From: Chitinophagaceae bacterium
Lineage (GTDB): Bacteria > Bacteroidota > Bacteroidia > Chitinophagales > Chitinophagaceae
Reading direction: 5' to 3'
NCBI GenBank assembly: GCA_025924755.1
Contig: JAICHT010000164.1
Location: 1-7,855 of the forward strand
DNA length: 7,855 nucleotides
Part shown: in pieces, positions 1 through 4,954 of the stretch
How positions within the stretch are numbered: position 1 is the first letter of the stretch
Layout: each line of letters begins with the position of its first letter
Notes under the pieces: generated by a model
Database searches by the model: none
What the model saw: only the letters and a program-made list of their open reading frames with translations
Told to the model about the DNA's origin: nothing
Program-made: the position numbers and the translations under genes

Positions 1-114
1 AGTAAGGCTGGAGGAACGCTAATTTTGCTAATTCATAAAAACCTATTCCGTTATGCGCAACTTTACGACATACATTTAGCATCAGATTTAATTAAGGGAT
101 GGTTTAAGTACTAA
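1..114 (+). CDS. Possible C-terminal end of a gene that begins outside the window
   Basis: Frame 1 is open from the first base to a TAA at 112-114, giving 37 residues that include KAGGTLILLIHKNLF and end in LIKGWFKY. The mix of hydrophobic, basic and aromatic residues is protein-like, and the other two forward frames close within the first 21 bases. However, 37 open codons can occur by chance, and I recognise no family. If real, it ends 31 bases before the VOC gene and could be co-transcribed with it or be the tail of a neighbouring cassette. A TAATTTTG octamer at 20-27 fits the -7 promoter pattern but lies inside this frame and 119 bases from the next start, so I do not call it a promoter. 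Confidence 0.3.
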   Translation, partial: SKAGGTLILLIHKNLFRYAQLYDIHLASDLIKGWFKY

Positions 115-145
115 TTATGACTTCCATCACATAAGACGAAAAACT

Positions 146-598
146 ATGACAAAAAACAACTTACTAAGAATGGACAACGTCGGTATCGTTGTAGAATCTC
201 TCGATAAAGCCATTTCTTTTTTCACGGAAATAGGTCTAAAGCTCGAAGGCCGGGCAACAATCGAAGGTGAATGGGCTGGTCGGGTTACCGGACTAGGCTC
301 TCAGTGTGTAGAAATTGCGATGATGGTTACCCCGGATGGGCACAGCCGGCTTGAACTTTCACGATTTCTTACACCTTCAACCATTTCAGATCATCGTACA
401 GCTCCTGTGAACGCTCTCGGCTACCTTCGCGTCATGTTCGCTGTTGAAGACATAGACGAGATGGTATCCCGACTCAGCAAGCATGGTGCGCAGCTCGTTG
501 GCGAAGTAGTTCAGTACGAAAACTCATATCGCCTCTGCTACATTCGCGGAGTTGAAGGCATTCTTATTGGGCTGGCAGAACCACTCGGCAATAAATGA
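146..598 (+). CDS. VOC superfamily (glyoxalase/bleomycin resistance-like) protein
   Basis: A 150-residue soluble cytoplasmic protein with the paired beta-alpha-beta-beta-beta modules of the vicinal oxygen chelate fold. Module 1 starts at MDNVGIVVESLDKAISFF (residues 9-26) and ends at SRLELSRF (67-74). Module 2 starts at GYLRVMFAVEDIDE (92-105) and ends at EGILIGLAE (137-145). Where metal-dependent members usually carry histidines at the first strand of each module, this protein has N11 and R95. The two acidic positions E70 and E145 are kept. Glyoxalase I activity is therefore unlikely, and the substrate is unknown. The ATG at 146 has only A-rich sequence upstream, and M9 (ATG at 170) is an alternative start that fits the usual family N-terminus. 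Bases 301-540 are 50% G+C by hand count (120/240), richer than the next gene, which hints at a different origin. VOC proteins are common cassette cargo. Confidence 0.9.
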   Translation: MTKNNLLRMDNVGIVVESLDKAISFFTEIGLKLEGRATIEGEWAGRVTGLGSQCVEIAMMVTPDGHSRLELSRFLTPSTISDHRTAPVNALGYLRVMFAVEDIDEMVSRLSKHGAQLVGEVVQYENSYRLCYIRGVEGILIGLAEPLGNK

Positions 599-620
599 GT
601 AGCGGAGAGTTTTCGCTACT
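598..620 (+). other. Hairpin at the stop codon of the VOC gene
   Basis: AGTAGCG (598-604) pairs perfectly with CGCTACT (614-620) around a 9-base loop, starting on the last base of the TGA stop. No T-run follows, so it is not a standard intrinsic terminator. It may protect the mRNA 3' end, or be one arm of the intergenic repeat structure: its right arm CGCTACTAA resembles the CGCTAACAA that follows the next gene. Confidence 0.35.
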
Positions 621-652
621 AATATCGTTGACTAAAACTGCATCCAACAGGT

Positions 653-795
653 GCATTTGCAATAGCATAGCTGACAGAAAAAATCTCGACCGCAAATAAT
701 CTATCATCTTTTGTTCCATCCGGCATTACGCTGGTCAACAATTGTAATTATCTTCAACGCCAGTTTTCAATTAAGCATTTGAAACAGGCTGACAG
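653..795 (+). repeat. Imperfect direct repeat between the VOC and reductase genes
   Basis: Two related segments face the same way, at 653-677 and 775-795. Both begin with GCATTTG and end with GCTGACAG. The first has CAATAGCATA and the second AAACAG in between. The first copy also contains GCAATAGCA (659-667), which is the reverse complement of TGCTATTGC at 798-806, so this 292-base gap mixes direct and inverted repeats. The rest of 621-890 has no convincing open frame and no recognisable promoter. It reads as remnant or cassette-boundary DNA. Confidence 0.45.
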
Positions 796-796
796 T

Positions 797-844
797 CTGC
801 TATTGCCATGGGTTCATAAATGCTTCAACGCTAGCGGTCATTGT
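797..844 (+). repeat. Left imperfect inverted arm flanking the reductase gene
   Basis: CTGCTATTGC (797-806) is the exact reverse complement of GCAATAGCAG at 1494-1503 on the other side of the gene. Further inward are AAATG (819-823, matching CATTT at 1485-1489), CTAGCGGT (831-838, one mismatch to the complement of ACCGCTAA at 1473-1480) and TTGT (841-844, matching ACAA at 1466-1469). The blocks occur in the same order on both sides but with different spacing. No target-site duplication is visible outside the arms. Confidence 0.6.
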
Positions 845-890
845 AAAAAGACAGTAACAAACCATAAACAACAATAAAAAATAGAACCAT

Positions 891-1466
891 ATGAGAAAAG
901 TAATTTCATTTATGCACATATCGCTTGACGGTTTTGTAGCAGGCCCGAACGGAGAAATGAACTGGATTAAAGTTGATGAAGAAATTTTTGATCATGTAGG
1001 TATGCGGATAGGTAAAACCGACACGGCATTATATGGGCGGGTAACTTATGAGATGATGGAAGGTTACTGGCCAACCGCAGGAGACGAGCCGGATGCGAGC
1101 AAGCACGACATTGACCATTCAAAGTGGTATAACAAAGCTCACAAAATTGTTTTATCCAAAACAATGAAAGGCGCCAATTTGCCTAACACAACAATTATCA
1201 GCGACAACCTTTCAGACAGGATTGCTGAAATAAAACAACAGGCAGGTAGCGAGATCCTGCTTTTTGGCAGCCCGACAGCAACACATGCCCTTATTCAACA
1301 GAATTTAATTGACGGCTACTGGCTATTTGTTAATCCTATTATTCTTGGACAAGGCATTCCATTGTTTGTAGACATCAAAGACAAAATAGACCTAAAACTA
1401 TCGCCCACTACCAGACAATTTACTTGCGGGGTAACTGAACTGAATTACACAATGGACAGACAATAA
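891..1466 (+). CDS. RibD C-terminal / dihydrofolate reductase-like family protein
   Basis: A 191-residue cytoplasmic protein of the dihydrofolate reductase-like fold shared with the RibD C-terminal reductase domain. It is full length for the stand-alone family. Visible landmarks are SLDGFVAGPNGEMNW (11-25), the substrate-side loop and first helix region; ALYGRVTYEMM (46-56), the nucleotide-binding strand and helix; KIVLSKT (85-91); ILLFGSPTATHALI (122-135), a Gly-containing NADPH-binding segment; and VNPIILGQGIPLF (147-159), typical of the family C-terminus. Proteins of this type are presumed NADPH-dependent reductases, but most have no assigned substrate. True folate reduction or trimethoprim resistance should not be assumed. 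The ATG at 891 follows an A-rich stretch typical of Bacteroidota. The gene sits between inverted arms, and its TAA is inside the right arm, as in a single-gene cassette. Confidence 0.92.
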   Translation: MRKVISFMHISLDGFVAGPNGEMNWIKVDEEIFDHVGMRIGKTDTALYGRVTYEMMEGYWPTAGDEPDASKHDIDHSKWYNKAHKIVLSKTMKGANLPNTTIISDNLSDRIAEIKQQAGSEILLFGSPTATHALIQQNLIDGYWLFVNPIILGQGIPLFVDIKDKIDLKLSPTTRQFTCGVTELNYTMDRQ

Positions 1467-1503
1467 CAACGAACCGCTAACAAACATTTTTCAGCAATAG
1501 CAG
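1466..1503 (+). repeat. Right imperfect inverted arm flanking the reductase gene
   Basis: Starting at the last base of the TAA stop, this arm contains ACAAC, ACCGCTAA (1473-1480), CATTTTT and GCAATAGCAG (1494-1503), in mirror order to 797-844. The outer 10 bases match the left arm perfectly as reverse complement. The tight packing of the stop codon against the repeat is typical of cassette genes. Confidence 0.6.
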
Positions 1504-1570
1504 GGTTGGGCGGAGTCGGAGGTGTGCATTTCCTATTGATGGCTCTTATTCTTATAAAAGTTTAGCAGGT
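1473..1570 (+). repeat. attC-like imperfect palindrome downstream of the reductase gene
   Basis: The outer left box ACCGCTAAC (1473-1481) pairs with GTTTAGCAGGT (1560-1570) if one T and one A are left unpaired. An inner box CAATAG (1495-1500) pairs with CTATTG (1533-1538), followed by ATGG, which resembles the CCATGG after the left-arm copy at 801-812. Two nested paired boxes, a central spacer and extra unpaired bases on one side make about 98 bases with attC-like architecture. The outer boxes are not the canonical RYYYAAC/GTTRRRY, so the identification is tentative. Bases 1571-1690 hold only a small hairpin and no gene. Confidence 0.4.
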
Positions 1571-1648
1571 AAATAGTTTACAAAAATGTGGTAAATGAGG
1601 TTTGTGTAACTGCTTAGGAAAAGCGCTGTAGCCATGTATTAAGAAGAT

Positions 1649-1669
1649 TTCAAACCCTCAAAGTTTGAA
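1649..1669 (+). other. Small hairpin just upstream of the acyltransferase start
   Basis: TTCAAAC (1649-1655) and GTTTGAA (1663-1669) form a perfect 7-base stem with a 7-base loop, ending 21 bases before the ATG at 1691. It is A/T-rich and has no T-run. It could be a leader hairpin or chance. Confidence 0.25.
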
Positions 1670-1690
1670 GATAGCAGATAATATATTTTA

Positions 1691-2815
1691 ATGAATAAAA
1701 GTTCTCTCATCTCCAAACCCCATTACCTGATATTGGATGGCTTGCGTGGTGTAGCAGCTATTGTGGTAGTGATATTTCACATTTTTGAAGCGCACTCTCG
1801 CGGCCCGCTGTATCAAATCATCAATCACGGTTACCTGGCTGTTGATTTTTTCTTTTTACTATCAGGTTTTGTAATTGGATACGCTTACGACGACAGGTGG
1901 GGAAAAATGACTATTGGAAATTTTTTTAAACGCCGATTGATAAGGCTTCAGCCTATGGTGGTGATGGGGAATATCATCGGCGCCATCTGCTTCTATTTTC
2001 AGCAATCGCCGGTATTATGGCCCGGTATGAGTACGGTGCCGGTATGGGAGATGCTGCTCATCATGCTTATTGGTTTTACTATGATTCCCATTCCTCCATC
2101 TATGGATATCCGTGGCTGGAATGAAACCTATCCCCTTAACGGACCGGCATGGAGTCTTTTTTTTGAATACATAGCCAATATTCTTTATGCACTTGGAGTT
2201 AGAAAATTTTCTAAAACCACACTAGGTATATTGGTATTTATTGCAGCCTGCGCATTGGTGCATTATACGGTTACAGGCCCTTCCGGGGATCTTATCGGCG
2301 GCTGGTCGCTCGAACCATTGCAATTGCGTATTGGCTTTACCCGGCTGATGTATCCATTTTTTGCAGGATTGTTGCTTTCCAGAACGGCAAAATTAATTCA
2401 TATAAAACATGCGTTCTTTTGGTGCAGTTTGCTATTGGTAGCAGTTCTCTCCATACCAAGGTTAGGAGGTAGCGAACACCTTTGGATGAATGGACTTTAC
2501 GAGTCATTAGTGATTATCTTTATCTTTCCGCTGATTGTGTTTTTGGGCGCCAGTGGCGATGTAAAAGGCAAGCTCTCTACCCGCATATGTAAATTCTTTG
2601 GCGATATTTCTTACCCAATATATATTACACACTATCCACTTATATACATGTATACTGCCTGGGTAGTTAACCATAAACTTTCCATCAAACAAGCGTTCCC
2701 CATTGCATTGCTGGTTTTAATATCAAGCGTGTTAATTGCCTATGCCTGCCTGAAGTGGTATGATGAACCCGTAAGACTATGGTTGAAAAAGAAACTATTA
2801 CTCCACGATAAGTAA
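1691..2815 (+). CDS. Integral-membrane acyltransferase, acyltransferase-3 (OafA/NodX-like) family
   Basis: A 374-residue multi-pass inner-membrane protein, normal length for acyltransferase-3. Members move acetyl or other acyl groups onto sugars of surface polysaccharides, lipids or peptidoglycan. Diagnostic motifs are LDGLRGVAAIVVV (15-27) with H30 of the VIFH segment, the presumed catalytic histidine; VDFFFLLSGFVIGY (51-64); RRLIRLQP (81-88), the usual R-x3-R-x2-P basic motif; NGPAWSLFFEY (150-160); GDISYPIYITHYPL (304-317); and DEPVRLWLKKK (358-368) at the C-terminus. About ten hydrophobic segments are visible, including 91-103, 121-134, 179-194, 242-255, 272-286 and 336-354. The acceptor cannot be deduced because no polysaccharide genes are adjacent. 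The ATG at 1691 leads directly into the conserved first motif. No T-run terminator follows at once, and 2816-2900 holds nothing recognisable. Confidence 0.93.
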   Translation: MNKSSLISKPHYLILDGLRGVAAIVVVIFHIFEAHSRGPLYQIINHGYLAVDFFFLLSGFVIGYAYDDRWGKMTIGNFFKRRLIRLQPMVVMGNIIGAICFYFQQSPVLWPGMSTVPVWEMLLIMLIGFTMIPIPPSMDIRGWNETYPLNGPAWSLFFEYIANILYALGVRKFSKTTLGILVFIAACALVHYTVTGPSGDLIGGWSLEPLQLRIGFTRLMYPFFAGLLLSRTAKLIHIKHAFFWCSLLLVAVLSIPRLGGSEHLWMNGLYESLVIIFIFPLIVFLGASGDVKGKLSTRICKFFGDISYPIYITHYPLIYMYTAWVVNHKLSIKQAFPIALLVLISSVLIAYACLKWYDEPVRLWLKKKLLLHDK

Positions 2816-2908
2816 TCTTTGTTTCTTAGCTATATCTCAGGCGTATTTACAATATGAAGAGGCTGAATAGACTCTTTCAAAAGCATACCATTGCACTGCA
2901 TAATAAAG

Positions 2909-2939
2909 TTTGTATTTTTTAAGTTGTTTTGTATCTTTC
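2909..2939 (+). promoter_or_regulatory. Bacteroidota-type promoter for the secreted paralogue pair
   Basis: TTTG at 2909-2912 is followed after exactly 19 bases by TATCTTTC at 2932-2939, seven of eight positions of the -7 pattern TAnnTTTG. This is the expected spacing for the Bacteroidota housekeeping sigma factor. Transcription would begin near 2945, leaving a leader of about 90 bases before the ATG at 3034. The last base of the -7 element deviates from consensus, so strength is uncertain. Confidence 0.5.
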
Positions 2940-2982
2940 ATTTCAATTCCAATTACTACTCCTATCTAAGCAACCTAACTGT

Positions 2983-3003
2983 ACTGGTTCGTACCGGTTT
3001 TTT
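2983..3003 (+). terminator. Short terminator-like hairpin in the leader of the secreted pair
   Basis: ACTGGT (2983-2988), loop TCGT and ACCGGT (2993-2998) form a 6-base stem with one G-T pair, followed by a run of six T (2998-3003). It sits between the predicted promoter and the first start codon, 31 bases before the ATG. It could terminate read-through from the acyltransferase gene, or act as an attenuator on the downstream pair. The stem is short, so termination efficiency is doubtful. Confidence 0.4.
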
Positions 3004-3033
3004 AATAACTGCTATAATTAATCAATTACTAAC

Positions 3034-3840
3034 ATGAAACTTCTAAGCATTCCCCTCTGCACGTGCCTGGCTGTTTTTTCATTTTCTGCACCCAAAGCAC
3101 AAGGCCTTCTAAAAAAATTAAAGAACAAAGCTGAAACCGTAGCCGATAAGGTAGTGGACAAAAAAACGGACGATGCCATATATGGGCCCAACGGAAAGCC
3201 CAATACCACATCCGGATCAACCTCTTCTACGGGTACTTCCGGCGGCAAAAACCATCCTTCCAATAAAGGCGGTGAAGGATTAATTTCAACTCCTCCTGAT
3301 GTAGACGGGAACCTTACTTCCGCAGAAACTTCTTTTAAGAATGGCAGTTATGGTGAAGCCCGCTACGCTGTACAACAGGCCATGCTAGGAGTGGAACTGC
3401 AAATAGGACAGAATATTTTAAAAGGATTGCCCGAAACAATAGCAGGACTTAAAAAAGATGCTTCTGCCGACCAGGTAGCCAGTACCGGCTGGGGCTGGGC
3501 CGGCTTAACCATCCACCGTGAGTATGGCGAAGGCGACAAACAATTTCGGTTTACTATAGCAAACAATGCAGTATGGCTGCAGGCCATCAACCTTTATTTT
3601 ACCAATGCAGGTTATGCACAAAGCAATAACGGGCAGCAAAACTGGAAGCAAACTAAACTAAAGGGCTACCGGGCTATTATAGAATACGATGCCAGCAGCG
3701 GCTATAAATTAAGCGTACCCTTGGGCCAAACGTCTTTGCTGGTATATGAAGGTGTCAACTTTGCTACAGAGCAGGATATGATGAACGCCGCAGGAGAAAT
3801 AAACATTGATGCCATCAAAAAAAGCCTTGGAGAAAAATAA
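3034..3840 (+). CDS. Secreted protein of unknown function, first of a tandem paralogue pair
   Basis: A 268-residue protein with a signal peptide (about 1-23, ending KAQ before GLL). A Lys-rich amphipathic segment follows (24-45, LLKKLKNKAETVADKVVDKK), then a Gly/Ser/Thr/Asn-rich linker (about 51-82) and a folded domain (about 97-265). The domain opens with a helical unit SFKNGSYGEARYAVQQAM (100-117) reaching LKGLP (129-133). It continues with a beta-rich part containing WAGLTIHREYG (155-165), KGYRAIIEYD (210-219), a strand YKLSVPL (224-230) and a final helical stretch. The same domain order is found in the next gene. I do not recognise an enzyme motif. From memory it resembles poorly characterised periplasmic proteins with a helical N-terminus ending in LP followed by an 'R-x-Y' strand; this needs a profile search. 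The start ATG is preceded by ATTACTAAC, nearly identical to that of the paralogue. It likely acts in the periplasm or at the outer membrane. Confidence 0.85.
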   Translation: MKLLSIPLCTCLAVFSFSAPKAQGLLKKLKNKAETVADKVVDKKTDDAIYGPNGKPNTTSGSTSSTGTSGGKNHPSNKGGEGLISTPPDVDGNLTSAETSFKNGSYGEARYAVQQAMLGVELQIGQNILKGLPETIAGLKKDASADQVASTGWGWAGLTIHREYGEGDKQFRFTIANNAVWLQAINLYFTNAGYAQSNNGQQNWKQTKLKGYRAIIEYDASSGYKLSVPLGQTSLLVYEGVNFATEQDMMNAAGEINIDAIKKSLGEK

Positions 3841-3864
3841 TCCTCTTTTCAAACTATTACTAAT

Positions 3865-4452
3865 ATGAAAAATATAAGTCTGTTTTTAATATGCTTCATT
3901 GCCTGCCTGGCTGTTGCCGCCCAGGATTTTAATAAAGACCTCGCCGTAGCAAGAACTGCTTATAAAAGCGGCAAATTGGACGATTCGCGATTCGCCATGG
4001 AGCAAATGATGCAGGAACTGGATATGATAACAGGTAAAGAAATTTTGAAGCTACTGCCCGATAAAATGCTGGATCAAAGCAGCAATAAAAGCAAAGATAA
4101 CGTGACAGGGGCATCTGGCTTTGCCGGTGTAATTATTCACCGCGATTATGGTGCAGCCAACAAAAATGTAGCGCTGGATATTATTACAAACTCGCCACTG
4201 CTGGGAACGCTGAATGCTTTGCTGGCCGTGCCTTTTATAGCTAACAATGGCGATCAAAAGGTAATTAAGATCAATGGATATAAAGCATTGGTGCAAAAAG
4301 TAAATGGAGAAAACAATGCTGTAAATTACGAATTGCAATTACCGTTAACTACGTCATTGGTTACACTAAAAGCTCCGGGCTTTTCGCAGGATGATGTGAT
4401 AAAAATGGCAAACACTTTGCCGGTATCCGACATCGTAAAAATTATTCAATAG
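3865..4452 (+). CDS. Secreted protein of unknown function, shorter paralogue of its upstream neighbour
   Basis: A 195-residue protein with a clear signal peptide (1-20, ending VAAQ before DFN). Its mature part corresponds to residues 97-265 of the preceding protein and lacks that protein's basic helix and low-complexity linker. Matching landmarks are AYKSGKLDDSRFAMEQMM (32-49), EILKLLP (59-65), FAGVIIHRDYG (86-96), INGYKALVQ (136-144), NYELQLPL (154-161) and a C-terminal helical stretch. In the first 40 aligned residues I count 14 identities, so the duplication is old. It lies 24 bases after its neighbour with no terminator between, so the two are almost certainly one operon. ATTACTAATATGAAA at the start differs by one base from that of the first gene. 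Function is unknown. Co-secretion suggests the products act together or on related ligands. Confidence 0.85.
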   Translation: MKNISLFLICFIACLAVAAQDFNKDLAVARTAYKSGKLDDSRFAMEQMMQELDMITGKEILKLLPDKMLDQSSNKSKDNVTGASGFAGVIIHRDYGAANKNVALDIITNSPLLGTLNALLAVPFIANNGDQKVIKINGYKALVQKVNGENNAVNYELQLPLTTSLVTLKAPGFSQDDVIKMANTLPVSDIVKIIQ

Positions 4453-4470
4453 GTAAATAATTGATTTACC
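4452..4470 (+). other. Hairpin immediately after the paralogue pair
   Basis: GGTAAAT (4452-4458) and ATTTACC (4464-4470) form a perfect 7-base stem with loop AATTG, starting at the last base of the TAG stop. No T-run follows. It may stabilise the 3' end of the operon mRNA or partly terminate it. Otherwise 4471-4579 shows no gene. TACATTTT at 4553-4560 is a weak -7-like match for the next gene, without a well-spaced -33 partner. Confidence 0.35.
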
Positions 4471-4579
4471 ATTTGCAACCTGCTTCTTAATGAAGAATCT
4501 CAATTTAGTGGTGCACTATACGGTTTTAGTGCTGGCGTAAATATTGATAATTTACATTTTTAAACTAAACGCATACTTT

Positions 4580-4864
4580 ATGAAAAAGTTTATATATAGT
4601 ATCAGTATTGCATTTGCTTTATCGGGCATATCAGGCTTGTATACAAAAGCAGCCGCTCAAACCACGGTTAAAACAGAAACAAAAACCGGATGGGACCATA
4701 AAAAGAAAGATGCAGCTATTGGTGCAGGAGCCGGTGCTGTAACCGGAGCTATTGTAAGTAAGCACAATCGCGGCTCAGGCGCGGTTATAGGCGGTGGTGC
4801 CGGCTACTTATATGGCAGGCATAAAGATAAAAAGCACCCACAATATAAAAAGACCGTGCATTAA
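4580..4864 (+). CDS. Small secreted glycine-zipper protein
   Basis: A 94-residue protein taken from the ATG at 4580. An upstream in-frame ATG at 4544 would add 12 residues (MIIYIFKLNAYF) ahead of a canonical signal peptide starting MKKFIYSISIAFALSG, so the inner start is preferred. The signal peptide ends at about residue 27 (KAAAQ). A short polar part with TKTGWDHKKKDAAIG follows, then two glycine-zipper helices: AAIGAGAGAVTGAIVS (45-60) and GSGAVIGGGAGYLYG (65-79), joined by a basic KHNR turn. The tail is basic and histidine-containing (RHKDKKHPQYKKTVH). Glycine zippers of this kind occur in small envelope proteins and mediate helix packing or oligomerisation. The exact role is not known. 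A strong terminator lies 16 bases after the stop, so the gene ends this transcription block. Confidence 0.85.
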   Translation: MKKFIYSISIAFALSGISGLYTKAAAQTTVKTETKTGWDHKKKDAAIGAGAGAVTGAIVSKHNRGSGAVIGGGAGYLYGRHKDKKHPQYKKTVH

Positions 4865-4880
4865 TATGAGATATAAACAA

Positions 4881-4924
4881 TAGTAAAAAGTCTAAGCTGA
4901 AAAATAGCTTAGACTTTTTTACTA
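4881..4924. terminator. Strong bidirectional intrinsic terminator
   Basis: TAGTAAAAAGTCTAAGCT (4881-4898) pairs with the complementary arm at 4906-4924 around the 7-base loop GAAAAAT, with a single extra T in the right arm. The core GTCTAAGCT/AGCTTAGAC is flanked by A5 on the left and T6 on the right, so it works as a stem plus U-tract on both strands. It sits between the convergent glycine-zipper gene (stop 4864, +) and the creatininase-family gene (stop at 4955, -) and should end both transcripts. Confidence 0.9.
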
Positions 4925-4954
4925 TAAAATCTTCTTCAAAGAATTATCTGGATA

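Noticed and set aside
20..27. TAATTTTG as a -7 promoter element for the VOC gene
   Set aside because: It is 119 bases before the start and inside a possible upstream reading frame; its -33 position would fall outside the window.
967..1164. Leftward 65-residue open frame inside the reductase gene
   Set aside because: It lies wholly within a well-supported gene on the other strand and has no family-like sequence or start context.
797..1503. Classical transposon or MITE explanation for the inverted arms
   Set aside because: Arms have variable inner spacing, no target-site duplication is visible (left flank ends ACAGT, right flank begins GGTTG), and no transposase is present; kept only as a cassette-like hypothesis.
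1..1690. CRISPR array or tRNA gene in the non-coding stretches
   Set aside because: The repeats are few, imperfect and irregularly spaced, and no cloverleaf with a T-loop GTTCRA motif is visible.
2854..2922. 22-codon frame MKRLNRLFQKHT... in the gap before the secreted pair
   Set aside because: Too short, spans the predicted -33 box at 2909-2912, and has no support beyond an ATG.
3018..3263. Two leftward open frames over the 5' end of the first secreted paralogue
   Set aside because: The rightward gene has a signal peptide and a paralogue next door, while the antisense frames show no domain-like pattern.
4051..4338. Leftward 95-residue open frame within the second secreted paralogue
   Set aside because: Antisense shadow of a gene confirmed by similarity to its neighbour; composition is Cys/Tyr/Ile-rich without motif.
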